64,000 nt of DNA from Apus apus (Eukaryota > Chordata > Aves > Apodiformes > Apodidae): the NCBI RefSeq assembly GCF_020740795.1, contig NC_067312.1, positions 63,942,905 through 64,006,904 on the forward strand, read 5' to 3'. Every line of letters begins with the position of its first letter. The first letter of the stretch is position 1. The notes beneath the pieces are model-generated. The model saw only the letters and a list, made by a program, of their open reading frames with translations, did not search any database and was not told the origin of the DNA. A program made the position numbers and the translations under genes. Below are positions 1 through 14,200 of the stretch, piece by piece.

Positions 1-3000
1 TTATTAGTAGCAATGATGGAATAGCAGGCTGCAAATACTAGACAATCTAGTAAGACAAATGCATGATTGCACTCAATGAGCTAAAAGCTGGACCAAGCTC
101 TCACCAAACTTGCTTTCCATGTGTTTATCACACCCACAATAGCCTTATCCAAAAAGAGCCACATGAAAAATAAATGAAAATGCTTTTCAGAAAAAGAAAT
201 GCAGGCTCTGCATTTTTAAGTACTATTTTCAATACAGTCCTACTTAGAGCATATTTCCCACATATTAAGACCTATGCACAAAGAAAATGTATTATATTCA
301 TGATTGCTCTTATTTATCCTACTTAATAATGCCTGAGGACAAAAACTGTCTATATGGCTAAGTTTTATTTACCTTTGTTTTCACCTCCCTGTAATTGGCT
401 TCATGTGGATGAGCACAAACTTGCCAGAGTCCAGGGGGTTATTAACATTTCAGACAGGAGAAGTGAGTTTATCCCCATGGCAGCATGTTTTTCCTTATGC
501 AGGGTGGAACTGATTTCAGAAGCAAATTAAGACTCTGGAGCCATAGCTGAGGTGTTAGTCATGCCTTACAGATGAGAGATTTGTAGTCATAAAAGTATTG
601 GCCACATGTATATGCAGCATTTTATCAGCACAAATGTATAGAGCTTCCTAACACTAGAACAAAACATTTTCCAGTAGTCCATATCAAAATGTTGGCAAAA
701 ACAAGAGATCCCAACCTCTGCTTTGGAGCTTATCCCTATAATGTGAATCAACACCCTACACCCAGATCTCATACACTTTAGAAAAATTTCAAGCCTGTGG
801 TTTTCACTAATCTTCAGAATTACCCTGAAAAAAATATATTTACTATAAGAGAATTAGATTTTTAAGCAAATTATTAAGCAATTTAGACCAGGACTACTGA
901 CCACCTGCTCTGTGAATGCCACACTGCTATGTATGTTAACATCAACCCTAGCAATAATCAGATGTGGTTGTATGTCAAATAAAATATTAAAAAGTGAAGA
1001 TTGATCATTTGCCAGTAGCACTGATATTAGATAAAAAATACATTTTTTAAAAAGGCAGGAAAAAAAGTACAGTATGGAGAGGTATGCAAACTCATGGGAA
1101 TGGAAGTCAAAAGGGTCCTTGGTTCTAATCCTGGCTTGGCAGCTCATTTCATGCATTACATTGCATAAATCAATTAAATACAATACTTGTGCTTTCTATC
1201 CGTGATCTGGTATTAATATTTCTCTATATTTTGCATATAGCAAAATGACAGAAAAAAACTGTTACAACTTGTTACATACTGTGAAGATTGTTCTGTGCAG
1301 CTGGGTTTTTGTTTGGACACAAGAAAGGAGCCATGAATTCAGGTTTTCTCTCTGAAGATTTTTTGATGGAAATGTGAACTTATTTAAAGGAAATTCACTT
1401 CTGCATTGAAATTATATCCCTCGGAAACATTCAATGCAATGTTCTAAGCCTGAGGCTTAGTTCAGATTAATACAAGCACGCATGTTAAAAGAGACAAGCA
1501 CATACCCACCATCTCCCAAAAGGTTTATTGTCTTCACAGCTCAGTTATGAGCACCCAAAACACTAGCTGCCAGTTTACTGCTCAAAGGCTTGCACCTGCG
1601 TTTAGGCATTCACCCTGTGAGGCCTTGTTATGCAAGACATGTCTACATTGTTGCTTTCCTCAAGTAATATAGCTTCTAGTTCTAAATAAGACAAAGCAGT
1701 AAGTCTATCCAGCTCAGTAGAATAGCTTATTATTCACAACCCCATCTGATGTAAAGACTGTTAGAAAACTGATACCATGATTCATGCTTTCACATTATCT
1801 GGTGTCCCTCACTTTAACCTTCCCTCCACAGAATACGAGCAATCCTTTACTAAGCTCCTGGAAGGTCTGGGCACTGCTTTTTTTGGTGGAAGATTCAATT
1901 TATCTCCAAAGAAGTTGTGCTAACTTTCACTTTCTTACATACTTAACATACTATACTGCTGCTCTTCAGACACTGCTAGATGAGTAACGGCTTCTCTCAA
2001 CAAAATTATCACCATATTTAGATATATCATGAATATCTGGATGCATGCATGCATATCTGATTCAAAGAGGTATCCACGTATATTTCTTTTTGATACACAG
2101 ATCCAACATTTACGTACATGCATGCATATTATTCATCAGATGCACATAATCTGTTTGATGTCTTAAACATAGTGGAGCACTTGGATTGAAATTTTTGTCC
2201 ATGTAATCCGTATACAGAGATGTCACACTTGGATGTCACCCAGGACTTCCTTTGTACCTCTATGCAGAGGACGACAAATCAAGCTAAGCTGATCCACCAG
2301 GATAGAACAAGCTATATTTGTATTTATCGCTTCCTGCCTAGCTGGCAGATATATTAAAAGAAGATTATATATGCAGAAAAATTGGTATCACTGCCATGGG
2401 ATTTGGTACAGTCCAGATTTTCACATAACAGTGGGTCTCTGTTGGTGGCAGCTTGGTCTTCACATACTTCCCTTACTGTATCTGTACACATGAGCAATTG
2501 TAACTGTGCAGTAAAAGGTCTTTTATGCTTTTTTTGCATAAATGACTTGCCACAGCATATAAAATTAAAAGCATAATATTTTCGAGCACATTCCATCCAC
2601 TTATGCAGCCATATATAAGACACTCTTCATTCATATTACTGAGAATCCTGGCATTCAGGAATTTAATCACTCAGGAGCATGTCCTCTTACTCTGGAATTG
2701 CTGCAACATACAATTCGACAGAGCATGGAAAGAGAGTTTATTTTCCAAATTCTCAAAAAAACACAAGCTATAATAATTGGTTATTACTTCCACTGTCACT
2801 TAGAGATAATAATAAAACACACTAAAGAGGCATGTATGGAAAATTTGCCAGAACTAAGATACCATGTTATGGAACAAAGTATTTTAGTGTCTAGGCTGCA
2901 GGCATCCCTTTATTTTGAAGGCCAGTTTCTTCTACAGTACATACCTTGACTACTGAAAACAGAGACTGAGCTCCCAGAACCAAGCAGCTCCTTTCCAGTT

Positions 3001-4030
3001 CTTGCACCACCGTGGCAGAAGCAGGAACCTCTGGAGATGAGTGAACAAAACAGTCAGTAATAACATGTGGCTGAATCTGCCAGAGACTGAAAATCTAAAC
3101 ACTGAAAAAGCAGCTGATTCTGTTTGTTCAAATATCTTAAAGTCAGACTTTCTCACATTCTTGTTCTGCTGTAGTGGGCAGAGCTACATGAGTTACCCAA
3201 CCACAAGTCTGCCTTCAGCCTCAAAATTAGGACCAAAACACCAACTTCCTAGTGCAATGGAAGGCCTCCAAAAAAGGGGCAAAAGGGTAGGCAGTTGCTT
3301 TTTTTATTGATTCCAGACATACCGTGCATGCTGATACGAGAACAATCCCCAGGGAATCCAAAACCTCACCCTGATTCCCGAACCCCAGCAAAGTGTGCTG
3401 GGTCCAAACAGATGCAGGCTGCCAACCCTACCCTCCCAACTCTTTCAGTTTCAGCTCTACTAACCGCCCAGACAGCTGCGATGGGCCTGTTTTGTTATCC
3501 CTTGGATAACAAAGTTTGCATCTGGCATATGGGGTGGGAGAGGCTCTGCAATGCAGTGCTAAACCTGATGAGGGGCTTCACAGCAGAGCAGAAGGCAGCA
3601 AAGTCTCACAGGTGCAGGACCTAACATTTCTGAAGAACCTTTCTTGCAATTTACATCTCACATATTTTAATCTGAAATGTACATAAACACTCATCTCCTA
3701 TCCTGATGTCCTCTAACAGAGGCCAATCGCCTGTATGCATTCTCTCCTCACCAACTGTGAACAGTCCCACAGTTAGGAAGAAAGCTTATTACATTTTGTT
3801 ATTAATTTTATTAATATATTCTAACATATTAAATAATTAAAATAGACATTTTTCTAGAGGTGTTACTTTGAACTCTCATCCAAAGGTTGGCATTCTTAAG
3901 ATTTAGATTCTTTGGACAATTACAGCCGCAGCCTCCGTCTTTCCTTCGCGAAAATATTAGTTCACCAAACTGAACCACAACTCGGGTATTAACCAGGTAA
4001 TGAAAAAAATTCTTCATACACACCTCGACA
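1..4030. other. Intergenic DNA upstream of GRAMD2B
   Basis: This is AT-rich, low-CpG sequence. I read both strands and found no exon with matching splice sites, no CR1 tail, no recognisable LTR and no RNA gene. The open frames here are all at or below about 110 codons, have no family resemblance and overlap one another, as expected by chance. A short TGCA-rich patch lies near 2040-2130 (repeated tgcatgca words). The stretch from about 3320 to 3620 is less AT-rich than its surroundings, but I recognise nothing in it. Confidence 0.7.
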
Positions 4031-4039
4031 GTCTGTGTC

Positions 4040-5250
4040 TGCCACGCAAAACGAGCTGTGCCGAATGCTGCCGTGTAACAACATTTCTGAGGGGACAACC
4101 GCGCGGACAGCCCCGCTCTCACAGGCCGGGGCAGGGCTCGGCTGGCTGCTCTTCGCACACCACCGGGCCGTGCCCTGGGCAGACGGGCAGCCTGGGCTGC
4201 TGGCGAAGGGGAAGAAACAAAAAACCACCTGAGGCAGTCACGGATGGAAATACCAGCTAATCACCACCGAAGTTCATGTTAGTACAGCTGCCTGGAGGCC
4301 CAGCGCCAGTGTTTGGCCTACCGCCTGCTTCAGAGAGACAGCAGGGAAACGCCGACACGAGCAGCTGCGGGAGGCCGCTCCGGCGGGTCCTGTCCCAGGC
4401 TGGCCCGGGCAGCCCCGCGGCCCGGCTGCCCTCACCTCGCGGCCCCGGCCCCCGACAACATCGCTCTTCAGACCGTGACACAGCATCTCCTGCCCCCCAG
4501 AACAGAACATTACGGACACCTTTTGTTCGAGGCAGCGGGAGGCGGCGTCTCACGCCACAACTCCCCGACTGAATAATTTAAGGCGCGTAACAGACCGGCC
4601 AGGCGGGGAGCGCAGGCTCCCGGCGCTAGAGCCGGGGCCGCGTTAGTCACTGCGCGGGACCGACCTCCCCGCCGCAACCCGCGGCATCTGCCACCCCCGT
4701 AACGGACCGGCGGAACCGGTTTGTAACAGCTTCCCGCCGCCAACCCGCGCTCCGGCTCCCGCCAGCCCAGGCCGGCAGCGGCGGGGCCGGCCCCGGGGCG
4801 GGGCGGCAGGGCCGGGGCGGGGCGGCCCGCAGCGAGGCGCGCCACCGGTTGCCTGTCGTGCGGCAGCGGCGGGCGGTGCCGGGCCGGGCCGGGCCGGGCC
4901 GAGCCGGGCCGATGGTTCTCATGACGGAGCAGCAGTGCGATGCGGAGGAGCAGAAGGATACGCGGGCCGCCGGCAGGCGGGAAAACAGGGGCGCCTTGCG
5001 GCTGTGAGTACTGCCCGAGGCGGGGGGCGGCTGCGAGCCCGCCCGCCTGCCGGGACCCCGCGCAGTCCTGTGGGCACCGCGGCTCCTGCCCGAGCCGCCC
5101 CACACGGGAAGGGCGGCCGCGGTGAGTTACTCGACGAAGTCCCGGCGGTGGCCGGGCCCTGTCAGGCGGCGGCGGGGGAAGCTCCCAGGGCGACGGGCTC
5201 GGCGAGGATTTCGCTGCTCTGGGCCTTGGATGGGGCTTGAAGTTCGTAGG
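4040..5250. promoter_or_regulatory. GRAMD2B: CpG-island promoter of GRAMD2B
   Basis: Base composition changes sharply to GC-rich with many CpG dinucleotides, in contrast to the AT-rich flanks. Two GC-box clusters (ggggcggggc type, Sp1/KLF-like) sit at about 4794-4826, and a run of tandem ggGCC pentamers lies at about 4878-4910, just before the start codon. I see no TATA box at a useful distance, so a dispersed CpG-island type of initiation is likely. The exact transcription start cannot be placed. The first coding exon lies inside the island, which continues about 250 bp into intron 1. Confidence 0.85.
4921..5003 (+). CDS. GRAMD2B: GRAMD2B coding exon 1
   Basis: Encodes residues 1-27 plus two bases of codon 28 and begins [11 protein letters not shown], matching the MTE start of mammalian orthologues. 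The donor is gtgagt at 5004. Another in-frame ATG at 4912 would add three residues (MVL). Neither ATG has a purine at -3; the upstream one has G at +4. I chose 4921 from family resemblance, but 4912 remains possible. Confidence 0.85.
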
Positions 5251-8200
5251 GAAGGCTAGCCAAGGCGTCTCCGCGTACAGGCTGAAGTTGTAAGCACGAA
5301 CATCTCCCCTCAGCCGAGATAGGCGCTCTGCAGGAGGCTGCTCCGAGCACCGCGTTGATCTCTCGTGTCGCACTTCCAGAGGCAAGGCGCACAAATGTTG
5401 CTTCTACTGATTTCGTGCAACAGCATGGAAATCCTGCTCTGCCGTTGCACAGGAATCCAGTAGCTGTGCTTTATCGCTTACTGTGCTGTGCATGTGCTTC
5501 AGTGAGAAGCTGTGATCCTCTTCTCTGGCTGCCAGGAAAACACAGAACTTTATTGAAAGTTCACAAACTTTGGTGCAGGCAAGATGCAGTGAAATAGGAG
5601 TTCCGTCTGACTTCTGTCCTAGGCAGAGAGGGAACAAGCCTCTCTGCCAAAGCCGTGGGCACTTGCCTGCCTTGGCGTGGTTCCCCACCATGCTTCTTGC
5701 CTGGCTTGGCCATACCAATATGCAGCCTCCGTCTGCTTTTAACTTGAGAGGTACTGTAAAAATTGACCAGGTGAGGAGACTGGAAATGCTTACTATTTGG
5801 GGGGAGGAAGAGGAGGACTTGCCACCTGATAAAGGCTGTTTAGGCTAACTGATGGAAGGGAGAGAGAGAGAAGGGCTTCTGGTTCCATGAGCGGCAGAAG
5901 TCCCTGAGTTCGTCTGAGGCCACTAGAGCTTCCCAGCCTCTGATGGTGGCTGAGAGTGTCAAGGGTTAAAGTCTGTATCTTCGGCAGTGGTCTTTGGCTT
6001 CCTGTGGAGGTCTCAAGTTGTTTGGGTGCTTGTATGCCATGGTAATAACCTTCACATGAAAGTCTTGGAATCGAGCAGCTGCCCAGTTCCATAGTGGGCT
6101 GCCAATTCATGTGGGACTTGGCAGTCCAAGGGTTCTCTTTAAGAAGTTAAGCATCTGTGAAAGAAGAACCTAAAATATACGGGGCTTTCTCCTCAAAAGA
6201 AAAGAAAAACATTTTCTGCTATGCTGTGATTCCCCTCCCTGAAGAACTTTCCATTGCAAAGGTTTAACCTTAAACAGCATCCAGGAGAAAGGAGAACAGG
6301 TTATCAGCAACTAGCTCTTTCTGTGGAAAGGAACTCACAAGGTCTGGGGAGTCATTTTTTCCCAAGTGTTCTATCCCTGATTGCTAAGTGGGTATATTCC
6401 CAAGGTATGTATCACAGTGAAATCTGTTGCCAGAAATAGCTTGCTTGTTAGGGAGCACTGGGATTCAGAATGTCTTCTAAGTGTCCTTTATCCTGTATGG
6501 TGTAGTCACATCAGTGACTTCACACTACAAATGAGACATAATTCCCCGACCTTCTCTAGAGCCTTCTAACTTCAAGCCTTGGGTCCTGTTCCCCTGCGCA
6601 GAGGTATGCGAATGAACTTAATGAAGTTCTTCAGGTACGCAAGATCCATATCTGATTTTTCCCTTCAGAATGGGACTACAAGCCCTAGACAGTGTATGGA
6701 AAGCTTGATGTCAGAGACATTGTTTATGCGCCAACTAGCTGACCTTCTGTTTTGTCCCCAGGTGTTTAATCTTTCAGGCTGAATCGGGTAAAGTTGTAAA
6801 AGTGAGGTCAGTCTTAACCAGTGCAATAAATTGAGAAGTCTCACTCACTGTGACTCTCCATTTTTTAGCTGTCATTTGTTGCTGTTCAGGAGAAGGTCGG
6901 TGTCATGCAGCAGAAACCTAGGCAGTCTGTTATGCTACAAGCTACAGTGTTCAGTACTAGTCTGAGCAGCAGGAGGGTGAAAGAAGTGCTTTCTCTTAAA
7001 CTAGAATAATTGTTTAAGCTTTTGTTGGCTGGAAACAAAGTTTGAATTTATTTACCAATCCTATTTGATTGGTAGCTCAATCATTCTGAGAAATCATTGT
7101 GTTAATTTAACTGTGAGTTAAGTACAGAAACCAAGTAACTTAGGTTTAACTAGCACGAAGCTACAGGGGGTATTGTGCAGCTGAAGAAGAAGAACAGAAT
7201 ATTGGTTTTGATTCTGTTAGAAGGGGACTTGCTAAAAGTTACATCACTGATGATTTATTTTTAGAAAATTTTGTAAATGAATTTGTGTGATTATGGTGGA
7301 GTTTCATTCCCTTCCTGTACTTCCAGGGAGCAATATGCAACCAGCAGAACTCATGCTTACCACTACTTGAAAAAATCCTAACAAGAGTTAGAGAGGCTCA
7401 GGGAATATTTTTATGTGTTCCAAAGCTCAGGGGAGAAAGATTTATGCTAGTATTGTAATCCGTTTTTCCTGGAGAGATGCTTAAAACATTCAGCTTAGAG
7501 TTGGACTGCGTAGCTCAGTGTGTTTCTGCTGCTGCTGTAAAGGTGTCACTGGGGAATAAGTGCCTCTGAAGGATTGAAGTTGTAGAAGTTTTGGGGTTTC
7601 TTTTGTTGCATTGTTTTTTTTTTTTAATTATTTCAATATTAGATCTGAGAAGATTATACTTGCCTGCCAGCAATTCAATAAACTTTATACAGAAAGAGTT
7701 AATTACGGTTCATACAGATTTATAAAATGGGGTTCTCTGGCATGTTTAGCAATAGTTATATATTTGCAAAGTTTGCAGTAGATCTCTTCTCTGTGGGTTG
7801 TACAACCCCAGATATAATATTCTGTGGAAGATGGGCTCTGTTATGCAGACCCAAATGAGTGATGTGCCAGAAGTTGGTCAGTGTGAGGAGTTCCTCCCAA
7901 GCAAATTGAAAATTCATGGACAGAAAATACATTTGAGTGGTGTCCACTGACCCGTAACATCCTGATACTGCCTTAGAACAAAAATAAATTAACCCTTGCA
8001 TTGTATTTAGAGGATATTTATATTTTTTACTTGGAAGTGGAGTGTGTTATGTTTGTGGTGGCACTGGACCTGCCTCAAACCTGTCAGCCCCGCTACTGAG
8101 ACAGCTGGTGGAACAGTTGTTCTATTGCTGAAAACAGCGTCACACATGAAGGAGAAATGGCAGAGGTGTGCTAGCAAGCAGTTCATGTTCCATGTAGGCA

Positions 8201-11200
8201 TTCTTCTGCTTTCACACACATTTGCTACTGTTGAAGTCAGTATACCATTTTCAGGTTTCTACAGGTAGTATTTAGCCTAGTACTATTCAATCTGTCTATC
8301 TTAGAGCAACGGGTTGAGCTACCTTACCGTAAGACACCAGTAACATTAAGTGGCACATTCTGTCCCCTTACAGTTACGGCATAAGATAATGTCCAGTTAC
8401 TGAATGTAACCTAAAGAAATGAGGAGGCTGGAACTTAAGACTCCAAAGGATATGGAAAGCTTTAGATTTGAATATTTTTTTTAGCAAAAATACGTTGCAG
8501 ATACTGGAGAAGATACACTACTGAAAGCAGTGGAAAATGCTTGCAGGCAAATTATGTAATTCTGGGGAAAAGAGGGAATGTAATTTTTATGGTTTATTTG
8601 TCTGACGTATGTGGTGCCATAACAGGTGTTTCCTAATAACTGTTTATCAGCTGGTAAGTTAAAAGGCAAATCAATTGACTGACCTTTGCATGATCACAAC
8701 TCACTGACCTTTTTTCCTAAACTCTTACTTGAGAGAAATACAAAATGCAGATAAAAAAGGAGATATTATTACAAAATGAAAGTTTGATTTCAGCTTTGAT
8801 CCAGATTAACTCCTTTGCAGCAGGCAATCTTCTACTGATCTTTTTGTGAATGAAAAAAGATGTACGTATGTGCCTGTACTTTCAGTGTTTGAAGATAACA
8901 CTAACTCATACTGACTATCATATTTTTTAATTCTTCACTGGTAGATCTTCCTTATTTTTATAGAGGAAGTTATAATGCTTGATCTGAAAAAAAGGATAGG
9001 CTTGCAAAGTGAAATGTTTAAATTTGAGGTGTGACACAAAACAGGTTTACAATCCTGGATTACCTGCCTTTGTTCATGATGATGTTTTTTAATTGTTTCT
9101 ATTTTTTTCTGTCATTCTTACTTTATTCACTGTATACACATGCTTAAATTACAAAAGCAGCTTTTAAAAAATAATTGTGCCATGTACAAACAGACACCAT
9201 GAATCTGGGCATCCTTTTCTTTGTACAAAAGCGCCTCATTGGCTTACCTGAAATATTTCCACTGCGCTGCCTTTTAGTGGTTATACACAGTCTGTGAGAA
9301 ACGCTTGTTAGGAAACATAATACTACAGATAAGCTTTGGGCAGCAGGATTTTTTGCTGGCATTTGACAGGTGATGCATAGACATAATATCAAAGTATTGT
9401 CTTCTTACCACCATCTCCATAAATGTGGCAGTCATGTGGTTAGAAATTATGTGCTTATCTAATGATATCGCTGCTGCAACTAATGATCTTCATGCCCTGC
9501 ACGTAGCTGTTGCCAAGCCCATATATATCCTTTCCAGTTAACCTTATTATACATGGGTTACTTTTATGCCAAAGAGATCTTGTGTTTGGTCCACCAGTCT
9601 TTACAGACTTCTTTTGTAGTACTTACATTAACTAAAATTCATGGGTAGCTGACTAGACCAGCTAGGCAAAAGTTAGCAAAAGTGTCCTCAAATATTGTCA
9701 TCACAGAGCAAGTAATTTCTCTACAGATAATAGGAATACATCAGGACAAGCTGTCTTCTTCGTTTCTCTGCTTTTACTTGAAAAGAAAGTTCTTGCTTTA
9801 TCTAGAAGATCTCTGAGCTGCCCACAGCACAGAGATACTCTATTTTCCTGCCAGAAAGCTGTAAACAAATACTGAAAATAGCCATTTTTCCCTATGTCAG
9901 TGAGAGATTCCAGGAGGACATGGGCAACTGCTCCCTTCTCAGCCTACTGTATAGTGCCCTGGTCTTCTCTTTGTAAAATGTCATAGTGTGCTGTCTCACA
10001 CTGGGGTGATTGTTACTGTAATGGAGTTAAGTACTGGGAGGTGGAACACCTGTGTAAAATGGAGAACCAGGCATTGAAGGGTATGTACAAGGACAACACA
10101 GTTGCCTCTTCTTGGTTCCTTGGTAAATGAGCTTCAGTGCTGTACTGAAGTATTCACTCCCTGTAACTAAACTTATACCTGGCACTGACTGGCTTTTGCC
10201 TTCATCCTTGAAAAGTAGCACACTGAGGTGAGGTAGGTTAATAAGATTCCAGAAATAGTGGCAGGAAATAGTGTACAGGTTGCAGAGAGGCAGCAGAGAA
10301 AGTCAGCAGGGTGGAGAATGTAGAGGCAAACGTTCTCTGTGGATAGATGGGGGAAGCATTCTAGTTAGTTACCATGAAATAACCATTCCTGACATCCCCC
10401 GCAAAACCAACCATACCTGGGCACGTCCTCTACAAGCACCACATTCCTTTGGGTGCTTCAGCAGCTAGGCCTCCGAGAATCTTAGTTCAGGCTGTTAATG
10501 AAAGACAGGCAGACCACTTAGGTAAAATCATAGAATCGTAGAATGGTTTAGGTTGGAAGGAATCTTGAAGATCATGTAGTTCCAACTGCCCTGCATGTAC
10601 AGGGACACCGCCCACTATACCAGGTAGCTCAAGGTCCTGTCCAGCCTGTCTTTAAACTCTTCCAGGGCACCCACGACTTTCCTAGGGAACCTGTTCCAAT
10701 GTCTGACCATCCTCATAGTGAAGAATTTCTTCTTAATGTCTAACCTAAACCTACCTTCTTCCAGTGTAAAGTCATTCCCCCTTTTCCTAGTGCTACAAGC
10801 CCTTGTAAAAAGTCCCTCCCAGCTTTCCTGTATGCCCTTCAGGTACAGGAAGGGCTCTATGAGGTGTCCTGGGAGCTTCCTCTTCTCCAGGCTGAAAAAC
10901 TGCAACTCTTTCAGCCCGTCTTCACAGGAGAGGTGCTCCAGCCCTGTGATCATCTTCATGGCACTCCTCTGGACTCCATCCATCAGCTCCATGTCCTTAT
11001 GTGGGGGCTCCAGAAATTGACACAGTAGTCGTAATGGATGGTAATTTTGTAGCTGTCGTTTATGCTACACTAGTTCAAGAAGAGCCATTCAGGTTTGTTC
11101 AACCCTTTTCTGGAAGGAAAGTTATAGTACAGAAGTCCAGTAAATAACAGAATTATATATATGTCCATTTGGTTTACTGAAATTTTCCAATACATGTAGC

Positions 11201-14200
11201 TAAGCTATGGGCAACATCGGATAGAGTGGGTGTTGCCATAGAGGACAGTATGTGGACGGTGGAAAGGGTTGTACTGAAGAAAGAGACTTACAGAGCATTC
11301 AGACTTAGTGTTCAGATGGCACAGAAAATAAAAAGTCCAGCTGGCTCTAGCAGTGATCTGGCCAACCAAGTGTCATCTGATTCTAATAAGAATATCTTTT
11401 TCCAAGACTGAAAGAAAAATGGCTCCTTATATATAGTGTCACAGTCAAAAGCTCTGTTGAGATTCATGTCAGTTAGACCCATTGTTGGAAGGCATTATTT
11501 CCTATAGTGAGATAATAGCTTGTGGATTAGATTATCTGCATTGTTCTGGTCTTTTCCATGAAAATGTAGGCAGATATGTAAGAAAAAAATGTAGTTTGCA
11601 AAAATAATTATGGGAAATTCAGCATTGCCAGACCCTTGGTGAACCGTGAGCCTCCAACAGTGATTTCACTTTGATCCACTTCTATCCATTATCAAAGGTG
11701 TGATGAAATGGGGTGGATGGAGACACTTAGATGCTCATTTTCATCTCTGTTAGTGTTTTGCATTAGGCCTTGTTGTGTACTGTTCTTGTTGGGGAACCTA
11801 CAAAAAACGTATTCTGGCATCGCTTGAAATACCTACTTTAGATTTTTTCTGCTTGACTAGTATTGCGTTTTAAACAGAGAAATTTCATTTTTAATTGTGA
11901 ACTATCTGTTAATGCCAGTTGTCAAAGGAACTGCTCCGTGAGCAAACCCAAGCATTGTTCTCTTTGTGTATGTTCTGTCACAACAAGGCCAAGTGCAAGG
12001 TCCTGCACCTGGGTCAGCACAACCCCAGGCACAAACACATGCTGGGGGAAGAATGACTAGAGAGCAATACTGAGGAGAAGGACTTGGGAGTGGTAGTAGA
12101 TGAGAAGCTCGACATGAGCCACCAGTGTGCACTGGAGCCCAGAGAGCCAGTTGTGTCCTGGGCTGCATTGAAAGAAGTGTGGCCAGGGAGGAACACTGTG
12201 TACAGCTCTGGAACCCTCAGCACAGGAAGGATACAGACCTGTTGGAGCGTGTCCAGGGAAGGGCCATGATGATCCAAGCGCTGCAACACCTCTGCTATGA
12301 AGACAGAGTGAGAGAGCTGGGGCTATTCAGCCTGGAGAGGGCTCCAGGGAGACCTTATAGCAGCCTTCCAGTACCTGAAGGAGCTACAGGAAAGCGAAGG
12401 AGGCAGTTTTCACCAGAAGGGGCAGTGATTGGACAAAGGGTTTTAAACTGAAAGAGGGTAGATTTATGTTAGACATCAGGAAGAAATTCTTCACCATGAG
12501 GGTGGTAAGGTACTGGAATAGGTTGCCTAGAGAAGTTGTTGATTCCCCCTCCTTGGAGGTGTTCAAGGCCAGATTGGATGAGGCTTTGTGCAGTGTTCTA
12601 GTGGGAGGTGCCCCTGCTCATAGCAGGGAAGTTGGAACCTGATGATCTTTAAGGTCCCTTCCAAACTTAACCATTCTGTAATTCTAACGAAAATATTCCT
12701 CCCCCATCAACAAAGTGTTGATTAAAATGCCTTATCTCCTTTGTTATGGTTTCTGCATTAATAGCTGTTGTAAATATAATTTTTGGTGTCTGCTTTTTTT
12801 TTCCTTGTTTTTCTAATCATAGTTCAGTCTGATGTAGCTACTTATTTTTTTTCAAAAACACAATTAGTGCTGGAAAACTGGCAGCTAAGTCTTGTGTCAT
12901 GTGGAGGCATGTTACTCTGGAGTTTGTCCTCCAAATAATGGAAATGTAGCTTCAAGTAATAAGGCCAAACCTTTATGCTTGTGGTCTGGTGATCAGGCCT
13001 CATTTGTAAAGATGCTTCTGTTGTTCCAGAGAGAGACCTGCATTGTTTCTGCCTGAGTTACAGAGCAGATCTAATTGAAAGATGCTTCTGAGGTGTTACT
13101 GGACACATGGATTCTGTATAGATACAGTATTCATCAGTTTTATTGAATGTGGTATAAAACAATTGAGACATGACACTTAGTTGCCTTTGCCCTCTTCTGC
13201 AGCCTGAACAAGTTGTAGTTGAGGATTTATTTCTTTTCACCTTATCCTGTTTCTTGTGGAAGCTGAAGACAAAAATGTGGTCTTGTGTAAGGCTGCACCA
13301 TCCCTCTTCAGTAGAAATTGTGATCTTTTTTTTTTTTTTGTTCTCTGTTAGATGATAAGGTAGGCTAGAGCTGAGAGGTAGGAACACATCCCCTGTAAAA
13401 TTACCAGTGAGTTGGAGAATGAAAAGAATACATCCTCGAGTCCAAAATACATGTGAGTGTGTCCCCTGAGGTCTTTTGCATCATGTTTTTTTCAGCAGTG
13501 TGTCTGAGAAGATTTGAGTCGTGCTGGATTTGCTCATGCCTATGTTCAGACTAGTAGTTGTTGGTCACCCTGCTGAGACTCCCATGAAAACTGCATCATA
13601 GCAATCTTGTGGGTTTGAGTGAAGATAGATACAAGAGGGCATTTGCTTGATTTTTGAAGTGGATATCTGAAATGGAAACTCTTGAAAAGACAAGAGAGCT
13701 AAATGGCTTATGTTCCAGCATTAACTTAAAAAAATACCTTGTTATAGTGTCTCATGTTTCAGAGCATGGGGAATTCTCCTCTGTTGTTTTTTGTTTGTTT
13801 TTTTTCTATGGAACTTGATAGCAGTCTGGTTTTGATTAGACACGGAATAGAGCCAGTTAATAATAGATGGTATTTAGAGTAGAGAATTTACATACTCGTT
13901 GATGACGTCTGCAGTGTCACAGTGATCTTGCTGATGTCCAAGTGGTAAAGTAGTGTGGAACTTGAGCTGGTTATTAAATGAAATGTCTATTCAGCTGCGG
14001 AAAAAAACTGACTTACTTCGTCCAACAGCATTGGAGGGGTTTCTGTTCAGTATTAACTCAAAAATTTCATTCACTCTTTCAATAAATATGTAGCAACATA
14101 GACATGAAACTACTCACACATGAGTAATTGTGTTCTGAGAGATAGCTGTGAAATACAACACAGTAAATATTTCTGAACTTAATTACCTTAACATATTTTA

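Noticed and set aside
3295..3624. A 109-codon + strand open frame upstream of GRAMD2B
   Set aside because: No family resemblance, splice context or promoter. The length is within chance expectation.
4510..5394. A 294-codon open frame on the minus strand across the CpG island
   Set aside because: It is low-complexity Pro/Arg/Ala-rich translation of GC-rich promoter DNA, overlaps the real GRAMD2B first exon and has no domain. Stop codons are rare there by composition alone.
5793..6110. A 105-codon minus-strand open frame preserved in both copies of the 846-bp repeat (also 34460-34777)
   Set aside because: Preservation follows from the copies being about 98.5 percent identical. It has no recognisable domain, and its few amino-acid changes give no sign of coding constraint.
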